Positions 50,696-63,302 of a stretch of 64,000 nucleotides of DNA are shown here, piece after piece (within the stretch, counting starts at the first letter, position 1; each line of letters starts with the position of its first letter). Made by a program: the position numbers and the translations under genes. This DNA is from Orthonyx spaldingii (taxonomy: Eukaryota > Chordata > Aves > Passeriformes > Orthonychidae): assembly GCA_013397795.1 (NCBI GenBank), contig VZTJ01000251.1, forward strand, positions 1 to 64,000, given 5' to 3'. A model generated the notes under the pieces. It did not search any database. It was not told the DNA's origin and saw nothing but the letters and a program-made list of their open reading frames with translations.

Positions 50696-53600
50696 GTAAA
50701 CTGTCTATCCGTCCCATACGAATGGAAGGTGAAGACCACACTTTGGTGTCTAAGTTGTCCTGGCCATCCCTAGAGGGTGGCTAGGGACTAGAAATAAAGC
50801 TAGTAATGAATGTGTGGAAGAGACTTTTTTTTGCAGCAGCAGCAGCAGGTGCATGCCCTATCGTGGTGGTACCAGCTTCCAAGAGAACAGTTTTTTTGTC
50901 ATTGTACTTCAGACACTCCCACAGCAACAACAGCATCATCTTGCTTTCAGCACACATCAGCAGTGCAGCCACAGCTGTTTGCAGCCCAAATGATGCCTGT
51001 TGTGGCCTTGCTCGTCAACACTCTGCATGTTTCCAGAACTGTCTCAGAAGCAACTATGCTAGATCTGTGCCATACTTGGAATTTCAAGGATATAATATTG
51101 TGTGGAGGATATAGTATAGTGTGAAAGAGCACTATTGTGTTGAATATATCTTTATGACGATAGGCCTTTACCATGTAGTAAGGTGGAGTTAAGTTAGAAC
51201 TTAATGCTCAGTACCATGCACAGCATGGCCATGCTGTGAACAGTGAGGAGCTGTTAAAATCATGAGTCAACCATGATAGATACTGACGTGAAGCACCCTC
51301 CAGGTTACCAACTGAAAGAAGTGTAGGAAGCTAAAATCCTATAGAAAGTATATTTAGCTTCGCATACATTGTGTCTTGAACTTGTTTAGAATTTCATTGG
51401 TTGTCTGTATGTATTGAATTTTTTGTCTGCTTTCAATTTTTCAGGCTTATCATTTTTCTGCAAATAACACCAGGAAGCTAAGTCATGCTGGTACTGAACA
51501 GGGAAAACTCTCTTAAAGATTAATACAGAAGAAGGTCTCCTCTACAGATACAAAGGGTACCTAAAGGGCTGAGGTAGTAAATGCCTTCTTAACCACTGCT
51601 GTGTGCTTTGTGCTTGTGTATCTGGCCCTGCTTGAGTCCAGGTGGGCACTGCAACAAGCAGACGCCAGTCTGGTGCCACCACCTGGACTGAACAGCTGAT
51701 TCAGGGCTGTGACATCAAATGGAACCAGTAAGTCTGATGTAGAACGGAGTAAAAATTCTGTACTTCAAAGTTTGTAAGTAAAAATTATCTTCAAGTTTAA
51801 ATTAAGTTTAACAAAGCCACAGCAATTTCTTGTAGACTTGGATCAAAACCATAAGCTGGCCACTTGAAAAAGGAAGGAGGATGAGGCAGGCTCTAATTTT
51901 ATCCTGCTTTGCCAAGGAAACAGAGTTTACGATAGCATCTTGGTTACATACATGTTTGTATTCTTTCTATTGTCCCTGGTTCAACTTTGATTTTGCTAGG
52001 CATTTTTGTAAGATCAGTTGAAGGATAAAAATATAAAAAATTGTATGTTCTAGCAAATCCTATGTATATTTATGTCAGGGTAGACAAATAGATGTACACA
52101 AGCTTCATGATCTACCAAGGAGAGAATGTGAATTTAGACCTATCAGGCACGAGACCTCAAAAAATTACAAAAAACAGGCTGAGAAGAGGCACAGGAAAAT
52201 AACACTTGTAAGCCCCACTTACAAAAATTTTGGTTCTTTCAGAGCATCCAAACACACTTAGCACCAAACAGCAACTTCATAACATGTTATTCCTACTTGT
52301 TCAAATTGTTTGTATCAATGTGATTTGTCCAATCTGTGTAATTCTCTATTCTGTATTTCCAACAGTGGAAGAGAATAAGCAGTCCTCAGCCATTTGACAC
52401 CAAATTAAATTGCATTTCTGTTTGCTTGCACTGACAACAATTATTCTGAAGACCCTTTTTTTTTTTTTTTTTCCTTGAGCCATGTATTTTGTGTGGTAGG
52501 AAGAGGAAAGAGCCTTGACTTTAACATCTTTGCTGCATGACCTTAGAATAATAGGGCATAGATGACTGAACTGATTCCTTGTTAAATTCAGCTGAAGTAA
52601 ATTGACTGATTGGGTTCACAGTCCTGGTCTCTGACTTGTCTCCCAGCAGAAAAGGAGCAGCCTCCATCACGCATGCTGGTGACTGCAGCCATGGCAATGA
52701 TCCAGAGTGCAACATGACTACAGAGAAAGGAGAGGCAGGCATCTTTGTCTTCAGAAAGTCAGCTGTCCTTGATGTGCTTTTAAGCACTCTGGTAATTTGT
52801 GATGGTTAGAAAATAAAGAGGTTGTGCATTGAAGTTCAGGAAAATAATTGAGTCTGTAGTTTGTCCTTTCTGGGCTCTTCTTTAGTCACCAAAAATAGGT
52901 TCTTCCTAAGCAAAGCTGGCAGGTTCTTGATATGCTTTAATGATTATAAATCACAGAAAAGAGAAGGCTGTCCTCAAAGGCACTGTCTGTCCCTGTTTGA
53001 GTATATATAACCAAATGGATCTTGTCAACTACATCTACTGCATTTTTGAAACATCTTTCCATGGAGCATTTAGAGAGATGCAAACTTTTAACTTTTGGGG
53101 AAAATGGGAAGACAGTAACTTATTTTGGTTTTCTAGCTGTTTTAACAGGGAACTTGTCTAAAAATTATTTTACTTTGACACTGGCTTTTGACCTGGCATT
53201 GTCCTAGTATTCTGTTTAGGTCTTTTCAAATACCTTAGGAAATTTTGACTTTGGTATTTTCTCTTTTTTAACCTACTCCTTCTTAGGGCTGTGATCCCAC
53301 AAATTCTCCATATACATGTTTTATTGTCTTTAATTCTGTACAGAGGGGTATGGAACACAGTTATGTCAGTGTCAAACCTGGCTGCAGGGCAGGAAAAAGA
53401 AATGACTCACTGCCTGAAAGCAGGGAATTGGTAATGATATAGAAAAGCAGTTCTACCAGTGCCTTAAACCTGTTTAAATATTTCTTCTATCAGAAAGAAG
53501 ATTATTTCTACTGCTATTTGTTCACAGATATCTTTGTGAGAAACACCTAAGGGCTGCCACACAAAAACTAAAAAATTGTTTCAAGAGGGGCCACTTATCA

Positions 53601-54954
53601 GGCTTTCCTTACTGTGTTTGTGAAGGTGCAAGGGTTATTTCCACTATCTTTATTTGCACGTGTTTGGAAATATAAGTTAATCAGTCACAATAGAGTATTT
53701 CCTCCCAGGAAACCCAATCTCCCACCCCAGTCATAACATGCTTGGCAGCTTCTTAGGTACCCATCCACCTTTTCTTCTCTGGTTTGGCAGCGCATAGTTC
53801 CTAATCCAAGCTCTCACTTAAGAGGCCACAGATTCAGTTCTTCCCTCAGGCCAGCTGAGGTTCTGCTTTGTCTCTGCCACATGGAAGCTGCTCATTTCAC
53901 CTCCTATTTGAAGAGAGACAGAAGTTGGGCCCTTCTGTGACAGTACAGTTGGGATCCATAAGAGGCCACGTTCTTTGCCGTTCAGTGGGAAAGGAGGCAC
54001 AGTAGTCTTCAACAAACCTTGTTTGTTTGCTGCTGTCTTCTGCAAACCTGTAAAGTGGGCAGTTCTTTGTCAATGTTTGCCACGCTGCTCTTGTTCGCAG
54101 AACACCTTCAATTTTGCATGATTCTTTGTCTTACATCTTTGTCAGGCTGTATCCTTGTGGGTCTCTGCTGCCTGTAAAGAGGGGAATTTGGATTTCATTC
54201 ACTCAGTGAAAACAGGATTTCCCAAACACATTCAGCATTGCTGTTGGGTTTGAAATTTTTTCACTTAAGAACAGAGAGTTTGGCATATAGCCACCTTATT
54301 TTTAGTTGGGTGTCAGTGAAATGGGTCTCTGCTGTTATTCTCTCTCTTCCCTCCCACCTCCTGCCTCTTTTTTGTCTGTGGAAAAGATGGGTCAGATGGG
54401 AAGGTGTAAGAAATCTTTGTGGGCATGAAAAAGAAAGAACTTTTTGTCCAGGCTGTATATATATAGTCAGCTGGGAGAATGTGTGTTATTGTTGGGTTTT
54501 TTCCCTACTGAGACAATCAATTCAATATAACTGTGAAGGTGGGTATCGCTATACAGATGGCAATGTATCAACCTACTCCTATAAATTGCATGGGTTAGAT
54601 AAACCAAAAATCTCATTAGCTGATAAAACAGTACCATGGATACTGTTATTTATTTTATCCAGCAACCCTGAGATAAGGAACTGTGGTCCATGGTCTGTGT
54701 GGATGACTACCATATCAGCTGGGATACGGCTGTGGAGAGCACTGTGTCTATGAGGAGCCCTGTGACAGAAGGTCACGGGGCTGAGGTTTTCCTGCTATTG
54801 CTACTGGTTCCACAATAGGTCAAAGGTTCACACTTGCTTCCTAAAGTGAGGTAAAGTTTTCCCCCAACTCTGCACAGTATGGCATGGGATTAGGCCTCTT
54901 CCCAGAAGCTGTGGGCAGTAATTATCCTGCTCGCCTCTGCACTGGCACAGCCTC
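50696..54954. other. Intergenic DNA, no gene recognised
   Basis: Contains a T-rich run near 52457-52473 and one 171-codon + strand frame at 54238-54753. That frame has no family motif, no splice context and odd composition (many W, C and L). No RNA gene seen. Confidence 0.5.
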
Positions 54955-55452
54955 ATCTTGTGTTCTGTGTGCAGTTTTGGGTGCCATGATAGGAGATATG
55001 AAACCATTAGAGAGGGTGTAAAGGATGGTCACAAGGTGGTGAAGGGCCTGGGGGGGAAGCCATATGAGGAGTGGCTGAGGTCACTTGATTTGTTCAGCCT
55101 GAAGGAGACTGAGGGGAGGTCTCATTGCAGTTACTTCCTCTTGAGGGGAAGGGGGGCAGGCACTGATCTCCTCTCTGTGGTGACAGGACCAGAGGTAACG
55201 GCCTGAAGTTCTGTCAGGGCAAGTTTAGGTTGGATATCAGGAGACAATCCTTCACCCGGAGGGTAGCTGGACACTGGAACAGGCTCCACCGGGAAGTGGT
55301 CACAGCACCAACCTTGACAGAGCTCGAGAAGTATTTGGACAAAGCTCTTAGGTACGTGCTGTGAATCTTGGGGACATCCTGCGCAGGACTGGGAGTTGGA
55401 CTTGGTGATCCTGATGGGTCCTTCCCAGCTCAGAATGCTCTGTGATTCCGTG
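54955..55452 (+). mobile_element. CR1 LINE 3' portion abutting the second CpG island
   Basis: Sense CR1 from TCTTGTGTTCTGTGTGCAGT through GTGGCTGAGGTCACTTGATT, AGGTTGGATATCAGGAGACA and AACAGGCTCCACCGGGAAGT. It ends at GCTCAGAATGCTCTGTGATT, the start of the CR1 tail. The GC-rich minisatellite starts within 50 bp of this end. Confidence 0.92.
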
Positions 55453-55481
55453 GGGCGTGGGCTGACCATTGGGCAGGGCAG

Positions 55482-55660
55482 TGTGTGCTGGGGCCGTGAA
55501 TGCTGGGACTGGGCATTGTGCGCTGGAGCCCGGCCGTGTGTGAGGGGGCCGGGCGGCGAATGAGGGGGCCGGGCCGTGTGTGAGGGGCCGGGCCGTGTAT
55601 GAGGGAGCCGAGCAATGTGTGCGGGACCCGGGCCGTGTGTGCGGGGGCCGCGGAGCGCGC
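55482..55660. repeat. GC-rich 20-bp minisatellite, about nine units
   Basis: Units of the type GAGGGGGCCGGGCCGTGTGT, 19-20 bp each, start at 55502, 55522, 55542, 55562, 55582 (19 bp), 55601, 55621 and 55641, with a more diverged unit before 55502. It sits at the upstream edge of the CpG island and is G-rich on the + strand. Confidence 0.85.
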
Positions 55661-55783
55661 TGCGCCCGGGACCCTCCGCTCACGGGCAGGGGCGCAGTGC
55701 CCGCCAGGGGGCGCCCTCCGGCTCGGGAGGGCTGCGCGGGGCCCGGGGCTGGCGGGGGTGGTGCCCGGGGGACGGGACAAGCG

Positions 55784-55864
55784 CCGAGCCGAGCCGAGCN
55801 NNNNNNNNNNNNNNNNNNNNNNNNNNNNNNNNNNNNNNNNNNNNGGAGCCGAGCCGAGCCGAGC
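55784..55864. repeat. GAGCC pentanucleotide repeat interrupted by a 45-N gap
   Basis: (GAGCC)n runs into the gap from the left (GCCGAGCCGAGCCGAGC) and continues on the right (GGAGCCGAGCCGAGCCGAGC). The Ns at 55800-55844 are an assembly gap, so the true repeat length is unknown and probably longer or hard to sequence. Frames spanning the Ns are meaningless. Confidence 0.9.
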
Positions 55865-57600
55865 CCTTTTCCCAGCCCTCCGGCGGGAAAGGCAGCGGGA
55901 GGAGTGGTGGAGGCGGTCGCAGGAGGGTGGGAGGTAACGCGGGGGTCAGGGCGGTGCACGCGAGGGTGGGGTCCGTCCCTCCGCCGCCTCCAAACTTCCC
56001 GCTGTGAGCGGGACGCGTTTGCGGCGCGGCAGCCGCCGCCCGCCCGCTCCGCGCTGCGCTCGGTCCGAGCGAGGTGACAGCCGTGCCCAGCTCCTCCCGA
56101 CCCCGCGGGGACTGCCGTGCGCGGGGGCGAGCCCCGCCGTGAAGGGGCTCCTGCTCCTGCCCTGGCGCCCCGGGCCTCCTCCTTCAGCGGGCGCGGGCGG
56201 GGGCGGAACCCGCGCCCGGTCCCGGCCCGAGCGGCAGGTGGTGAGCGCTGCCGCGGAGGACGGGACGGTGCTGGCGAGCGCGCTTCGCTCCGAGCGGCAG
56301 CGGCTGGGCTGCAGCCCGCACCAAGGTGCGCTTTCCCAAGTGCTTCTCTCTCCTTTTTTTTCTTTCCCCTTTCTATTTTTTGTGGATTTTTTGTTTGCTT
56401 ACCTGTTCCTTTGCCCCCTGGCCATCCCGTCGCTCAGAGGTAGGTCGCTGCGTACTTCCTGCAGAGCTTCAGGAACCGGCTCAGCGCTGCCTGGAGCTGC
56501 GGGCTGTCCGGACCTGTTGCCCAGGGCGGGTGCCTGGGCGCAGGTGGGACGAGCCGGGCTGGGCGCGGAGCTCTCGCCGTCTCTCTGCACCCTGCTTTTG
56601 CGCAGGGAGGCGAGGTCCGGAGCCCGCCGTGCTGGTCCTGTGATGACCGTGTTGAGCACAGAGACGGGAGACTCAGCCGGGAGCTTGTCTTCTTCCGTGA
56701 CAAACGCTGAGACACAGTTAGTGTCTCAAGAAACCGGCCAGGTGTCTGAGATCTGCCAGGTCTGTTAGTTGTGGAGGCACAGGTACAGCGTGCTGGGTTT
56801 TGCTTTTAGTTTGCACGGTTGCTCAAGGTAAAACGGTTTGTGTTAAACTCCTTGTTCCCTAGTGGAACACAGTATTTGAAATCTCTGCAAGTCTTTGCAA
56901 TCACAGTGTGACAGCCTGACAGCTGGCCTCTCAGAGGCTGACCCAGGTCTTGTTATGGAGAAATGAGTAATTGCTGGTGCAAGGACTCGCAAGCCCTAGA
57001 GGTACCTGCTGTTGGCTTAAAAGAGAAGAACGGCAGTGCAAGCACAGAGCATCCCTGGTTGGCAGAGGCTCCTGGAGAGTCCTACTTGAAGCTGATTGAC
57101 CCTGCAGATCATCTGTCTTCTGGCAAGACTGTTGCCAGCTGGCATTTGAAGATGTAGAGACCTTCTTACTGCCATTTGATGGTCAAATCAGCCTGTTCTG
57201 GGACTGGTTGTGAACAGCTTTCATAAATAAAGTATTCTGATTGAATAGCTGTATGATTATCAAAAGGATAAAGGTTTTTGAGGACCCTTCCCACCCCTGC
57301 TTAGATTTCAGTAATTTCTTAAATAGGCAGCAGGACGGCTTCTATTCTCCAAGCCATTTAGTTGTATTTTACACACAGATATAATTTGTGTCTAGTGGGG
57401 ACACTTGAGACAATCTTCTGGACATACCTACTGGAGAGTTTATGGGCTGGTTACACTACAGTAGGTAGAGGAGAGCCTGTTTCCTGCTTTTCCACAGCAA
57501 ATCATGTTATTCAAGATTTGCAATTTTCTCTGTGTGGACCAATAATTGTGATAGTTGTGTTTCCCTGCTCCATGGGGCACAGAAAAGAGCACTTCCAGAA

Positions 57601-57681
57601 CACAAAAAAAACCCCCAAAACCCCAAAAACTCCAAGCATAACAAAAAATCAAACCAAAACAACAGAAGGAACAAAAAAACT
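57601..57681. repeat. A/C-rich low-complexity tract
   Basis: AAAAAAACCCCC and AAAACCCC units decaying into A-rich sequence. It is the third tract of this kind in the window. Confidence 0.7.
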
Positions 57682-59362
57682 GTTCTTTTTTTAAACAGAG
57701 AATATGCACATCTGAAAGAGGAGCATAGGGTAGAAAGAAAGAAAAGGAGCACAAGGTAGACAGAGTACAGTCAAGCAATACTGAGTTCCAGAAAGTGCTA
57801 AAGAGAAAAGGAGGTGGGTGCAGAATAGCATGATGTTGCTTGGCATCAAACCTCTTGGAATGATGATTTTATGCAGTTTGCTGGTGTGTTGGTGTAGTAG
57901 CTGGTGCTGCTTAGAATGCATTAGTGAGTGATGTGAAACTTGGGACTGGACCAGATCACTTCAGTTCCTTTGCTGGCGTTTCTCTCCTGTAAAATATTCT
58001 TTATTAACTGCCAGCAAAGTACTTGGCATCGTTAGGTCCCTGGGGAAGGTATTTGTGTTCTGGAACAGAAACTGAGAGAAGCAGAGAGGTCCAAGTGCCC
58101 TGGGAACAGGGATCACAGAGTCATTTGAAATAGCAGGTGTTTAAAAATGTTACAGGAAAAATGTGGTACTGGTCTTTGTTTAATATTTAGTCTTTATCAC
58201 TAGTTAGGTAAACTGAGATTTCAGATGGAATATTTTTTTAGGCAAGGCACAATGCCATTTTCGTTCTTCTGTTTTAGGGTATTATGTCAGGATTAGATGC
58301 TTCAGTAGTGCCTCTGACAGACAGATTGTCTTGTGAGCCTCTTCCGAGCCAGGGACTTAGGCAAGGACTGTCCAGATAAGATGGAGAAAGCTGAAATGAG
58401 TAAGATAGAATTGGAATTTTAAGCTAAGTACTGTAGAAGTAAATTTATTTCCGGAGAAATTATGCCGTACTATTCCACTAAGGTGTACTGGTGATGGGTA
58501 ATTTAATTTCTATTAATAAAGGAGAAATACTTACAAATGAACTGCAGGTATGCCTGAAGATCAGTTATACACAGAGTAACTGAGAGGTTCTTTTAAAAGC
58601 ATTTGGACCAGACAAGAAAAGCAGAGGCAGTTTTGCTCACTGTTATTGTTACCCGGTCTTGCTGCCACACTCCCCTTTCTCTTTTGTGCTGGTTCTCATA
58701 TGCAGTGGGTGTCCTTCCCTGATTTTAAATCTTTGCCTTTGAACAAAAGTATGGATTTTATTTGTTTGGGTATTTTGAATAGCTTTCTGTTGGTCTAATG
58801 GGTTCAGCAAGTATTAAAACAGGACAAGGATATGAGATTGGAAAGAGGGGAAGGGAGGAAGAAAGGATGTAAAACTGGGTCACCCTGTCTTGTGGACCAT
58901 CACTGTCGTTTGATTTGCCCCAGAATGATAAAAGGGGACTTAAGCTAATCAAGTAGCTTAATGGGAACACACGTTTTAAGAGCAGGGGGCTCTTTGGCCA
59001 AGAGTTTCTGAGATCTGTTTCATCTAGGAAATCTGTCATAAGTTTTAATTTAAGATATGTGCCACTAATGTTGTTGAGGGTGTTTGCTTACCACACCAAT
59101 ACAATCAAGCAAACAAAGATTTTTTATTTTTTATTTTGAAGATTCATCATACCCTTATGTTGACAAAAGATGTAGATTTTTAATCCAGAAAGACTTTAGC
59201 AAATTCTGTGGCTAGTAGCATGCAGTATATCCAGCTGCTTGGTAGTAGATGACCACTTCCATCTTAAAAATAACTCTCTTTCCACTGTAGTGAACATTAG
59301 TTTTCGATTTTTGTTTTTGTGATTTAGCACTTACTACCATTTGGGTATACAAGAAAACCCAA

Positions 59363-59379
59363 ATATATATATATATATA
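59363..59379. repeat. (TA)n dinucleotide microsatellite
   Basis: About eight uninterrupted TA units in an AT-rich setting. Confidence 0.85.
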
Positions 59380-62094
59380 ATTATGCACCTCTAAAGTTTT
59401 AAAGCAAATTCTAGCAGATGGAAGAGTGCAGTCTCTGAATCAGCCAGGGTGCTGAACAGGGGTTTAAAGCAGCTTTGTGCCCTGATACCAGGACTTGACA
59501 GGCGGGTGGTACTTCCAGTGTGCTATAACTGGAAAAGTGTGATTGAGGGCTGATTTCTTGTCCTTTGGTCATTCATTCCTTACTTCAGCTCTTCATCCTG
59601 GGAGAATTGCAGTTTGTATTTTCTAGCTCACAACTGTCTGTATTTCAAAGTAATCCAACCTTTCGTTGATCAGTACAATATGGCACAAATGCTAGCAGTG
59701 AGCATTTCAGATGGTGCTTCCTGGCACAATATGAACTTTCACTTTTTCTTCTTTTACCCAGGAAAAAAATTAAGGGGATCTTGGCATGTAGTCAGTTTTT
59801 TCCTTAAAAGAAATTTTAAGTGGCTTTGAAATTGTTGCTAATTCTAAGAATCATAGAATACTATTTTCACTTTCCCATTTTAGTGTTTTTCTCCTCCCCC
59901 TCCACCTCCCCCTTTGTTCTCGTACCCACTGAGGTGGTATTAGAGTACTTGATTGAGGTAGACCTTGAAGTGGTGCCTATTCACAGGGATATCAGAGCCA
60001 ATACACTAAAAAACGTGAACAAACAGACGTGGGTTTGTTTCTTTTGGTTCCCAGTTACAGCAGTGATAAAAAGTTACAAAAAGTTTAATTGTAATAGTAA
60101 TAACAGTAGTCTAGACTTTTTCATAGAAATGTGCAGTACTTAATTTTTTAAGTACTCATTAAGTAAGGAAAAAACTCAAGACTTACTTATTTGACTTCAA
60201 ATAGTAGAAGACCATATTCAGTTTCAGAAAATGTAACTCTTTCCACAGGAGTAGAAAGTTGCATATTGTTTCCTCAGGGAGGGTTAAGACTGAATTCCAG
60301 GTGAGAAATGTGAAAATAGTATTGGTTACAGTTACTTCTCTTTTCTTCTATAAGATACAGTTAACTTTAACTTGCAAAAGCACAGATTTTTTTTACAGAG
60401 AGTAGTTCTTAAACAACCCTGTCCCCTATAAATGCTTAGCTGATATTAGTTATGTAAGCTTACCTGGATACCCCAAATTATCATCTAATGAGGTGTCTAT
60501 TTCCCCCTTTCAAAGAAGCCCAACCAAGCTGCATCTTGGAAGTGTGAGTCACAACTGACAATAAGGAATGCATGCGTTAATAGGCATCTCTGCTTTATAT
60601 TCATGGAAGTACCTTCCCAGAAGAGCAGATGAAGGAAGTGAATGTTTCCGCACTGTCTAGGGATGGGGTGTTTTTAGGTCGTGGTGCTGTCATTACCTAA
60701 CCAAAACATGCTGTGGTCCCATGAAGATCTGATAGAATCCAGTTAGAATCCAGTAGTCTGTGCAAGGCTGTTACCAGTCATATCTGCTGAAGTCTGTGCT
60801 GACTCTTGGCTTTTCAGAGACTGGAATCTGAGTGCAGAACAGAGCAAAGAAAGTACAACATAAATATCGGTACATTGATACAACTTACATCTGATACATT
60901 ATGCATAGGGAAACCTCAAGGTCACGGGCTTCAGTTCGTCAACTTCCTTGAGCTTGGTATCTCAAAACTGGTTTACATTAACTCCCCAGAGTAACCACTC
61001 ATTAAAAGCAGCAAATTGAAAAAAATAAGAAAAAATCAGAACTAAGTGTGCTTGAACATATTTTGCAGACATCGAACATCACTTCAGTGTTGTAATAGTT
61101 ACAAAGTGTTTAAATTAATAAAATAGAGGCTGATTAATGAAGTTGGGAATGTAACATTATCTATGTGCCAAACTGATCTTATGTTCCCTATACAACCTCT
61201 TAAGACTGAGCTCTTCAATTGGTGGTTGAAAGCAGAATTATATTCAGGAGTCTGAGACCCATCCTTTCCTCTCTGTCTCTGTAAAGCAGGGGCACTTGAG
61301 AAGGAAGTGGATGGGCCTCATCTCCCTAGCCCAGTGTCTAATTCAGATGCCTAAAATGAGGCAGTTGTAAATACCCTGTTGCTGCATTCCTGGAATAAGG
61401 CATGATAATACCATTCCATTACAATAGATGCATGCAGAATAAGTTTTCCCTTTTTTTTTTTTTTTCCCTCTCCTCAACATGGGAAAAGATTTTAAGATAT
61501 ATATTTCATTTGAATAAAGGAAAGGAAAGCAACCTGCGTTACAGTCCAGCCCTCAAACTTAGCAAAATCTTGAGTTTCTGTCCTCAGGTAATGTGTCGTG
61601 GTAACAGTACATTGAATTTTTTTATCAAAATAATCCCTTTTTCCTTTCTAGTTCCAGAAGTCACAGAAATATTTTAACTCTTTTCTTCTTACATTCTAGC
61701 ATGACACATTCCATTTATGATAAAAATATATAAGGAATGAGATATGCATGAAGATATATGAAATCTGAGGTGGAAAAAGTCCATGTCAGAACTCATCCCT
61801 TTTTCTAATGTATGGGGAGTGGTACAGAGACCTTAGGGTGGTATGCAAGGTAACAGTTAAACTGATGTAGGTGATAACTTGAAGTACTGCTTGGTTCTGC
61901 CTGAATGAAGGAAAGAAAGATGGGAGAGGAATGGAAGAAGCTTGTTAACCTCTGTGTTCATACAGTGGTTTGTTTCAGATTAATTTTGTCTGCTTATGAC
62001 TTGAAGCACATTGAATGCATTCGTATTTTACACAGTGTTGTGAATCAACATGTCCTGAAAATATATGCTGTAGTTATTCAATATGCCATATAGA

Positions 62095-62185
62095 AAGCAT
62101 ATCTATAAATCTATCTATATATATAAATACATATATATATTCCATATATCTATAGAAATAGCTATAAATATATCTCCATAGGCTA
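62095..62185. repeat. AT-rich imperfect TATC/TATA repeat
   Basis: Degenerate units of ATCTATAAAT, TATATATA and CTATAGAAATA with local self-complementarity, ending with GGCTATAGAG. Confidence 0.7.
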
Positions 62186-62738
62186 TAGAGACAATTATAC
62201 TTGCAAAACAAGGATCAAAGCTGGTAATTGACTTTTCTTTTTTGGGAGGACTACTTATCATTATTTTTTGAGTTTAAAGAAGTCCTGGTCATCTTAAATT
62301 CTCATCTATTTTGTAAGTTAAGATCTTAAGATAGTGTACAAGACTACAGAAAAGCCTGTCTTCCTTATGCATGTGTGCATCTTGTATTTTTTTTCCTGAA
62401 TTAGTGAAGTAATGCAAAAATAAAATCTATGGAGTGTCTGCACATAAATTTTTCATATTGTAAAATAACTATTATGTGGAAAGGCCACAAAACCTTTTTT
62501 TATAGTGCAAAGAGACAATACAGGAGCAAGACCACTTGTCTTTTTAAAGAACCTATCTCCTACAGAAGCAGTAATACCAAGTACCCTTTCATTTGTTTAT
62601 CTTAGAGCACTTTTTTTTTTTAAACAAGCCTCAACTGTCAATTTGAAAATTATTAAAATGTGGAAATGAAAAACCCATCAAGAAGGGGGAAATTATTCTA
62701 TTAATAAAAAGAAACAAAACATAGAAGACTTTACCTCT

Positions 62739-63302
62739 TTATGTAGGGGTTTTTTTCAAAAGATTGTCCAAAATTATATGACATGTTCTTAATTCCACTT
62801 GAACTGCTTCCCAGGAACAATGGCTGTGTTGCTTATCTTTTAGGAAATTGGTGATTCTTTGAAAGTACTTTTTTATGCTGTATGTAGAGCTTTTTAGGAT
62901 CCATGTTTGAAAACTCTTTCTTGCTTTTGATTGCTCTTCTGACAAACATGTCTCCAGTTCTTCAATTAGATGATGAATTCCATTTTGGAATTTCTCAATC
63001 TTGCTTGTATTCCAAGCATCAGCAGGAAGGTTTTTGCTAAATAGGTGGAAGATCTGTTGAAGGAACTCATAGATGATCCTTATGATGTTCTTCTGTGTGA
63101 CCTTGGTAATCTCCATGGGGAATCTGAAATCAGTTGTTTCACTGAGACATTGCTGAGGAAAATAACCACCCATTTTCCACAGAAAGTTCATTATATAGTT
63201 CACTTTACTTCCTTGGAAAAGACAAACTGAACATGAGATTTTTATGTATAATGTCAGTATAATGCAAACTTGCAGTAAACTTCTGTGAACCATGATGGTC
63301 AT
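62739..63302 (-). CDS. IFNK: Interferon kappa (type I interferon), 187 aa, single coding exon
   Basis: A secreted type I interferon that signals through IFNAR1/IFNAR2 and JAK-STAT. The frame opens further upstream to 63392, but the first 30 codons are hydrophilic. Starting at MTIMVHRSLLQVCIILTLYI gives a proper signal peptide (hydrophobic core residues 9-20, likely cleavage before Cys24 or Cys27). Initiation at Met4 (63293) is also possible. Family features: cysteines 24/27, 52, 119, 162 and 174; the FPQQC motif at 48-52; and a C-terminal block KKYFQRITNFLKDKQHSHCS (144-163), then WEAVQVELRTC. This block closely parallels human IFNK (RRYFHRIDNFLKEKKYSDCA). One N-glycosylation sequon, NTS, is at 98-100. 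The length is usual for the family. Position downstream of C9orf72, on the opposite strand and inside the inferred MOB3B intron, matches human synteny. The stop is followed by a donor-like GAG|GTAAAG, compatible with a 3' UTR intron (inference). Confidence 0.95.
   Translation of the reverse strand: MTIMVHRSLLQVCIILTLYIKISCSVCLFQGSKVNYIMNFLWKMGGYFPQQCLSETTDFRFPMEITKVTQKNIIRIIYEFLQQIFHLFSKNLPADAWNTSKIEKFQNGIHHLIEELETCLSEEQSKARKSFQTWILKSSTYSIKKYFQRITNFLKDKQHSHCSWEAVQVELRTCHIILDNLLKKTPT

Larger units (their letters stand above)
55450..56650 (+). promoter_or_regulatory. MOB3B: CpG island, probable MOB3B promoter and untranslated first exon
   Basis: A GC- and CpG-dense block of about 1.2 kb, the second such island in the window. 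In humans MOB3B starts just downstream of C9orf72, is transcribed in the same direction and has IFNK antisense in its first intron. The same order and orientation here make this the expected MOB3B start. A strong donor-like CAGAG|GTAGGT at 56439/56440 could end the untranslated exon; other candidates are GGCAG|GTGGTG near 56235 and GCGCAG|GTGGGA near 56540. MOB3B coding exons (MOB-family kinase activator) are not in the window. Long open frames here are compositional. Confidence 0.6.
56651..62738. other. Probable MOB3B intron 1, no coding exon seen
   Basis: AT-rich intronic-looking sequence. It has an A/C-rich tract at 57601-57681, a TA dinucleotide run at 59363-59379, a 15-T run at 61451-61465 and an AT-rich stretch at 62095-62185. 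A 107-codon frame at 59820-60143 shows no family features. Assignment as intron depends on the MOB3B inference. Confidence 0.5.

Noticed and set aside
50211..50741. A 176-codon S/L/P-rich minus-strand frame
   Set aside because: It is the translation of the polypurine/polypyrimidine tract, not a protein gene.
54238..54753. A 171-codon + strand frame
   Set aside because: No family motif, no splice or promoter context; composition fits chance in a moderately AT-rich stretch.
55348..55959. A 203-codon minus-strand frame crossing the assembly gap
   Set aside because: It runs through Ns and a GC-rich minisatellite; the translation is a repeat product.
56004..56768. A 254-codon open frame over the second CpG island
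   Set aside because: Compositional artefact of a GC-rich promoter. The translation has no domain and does not resemble MOB3B.
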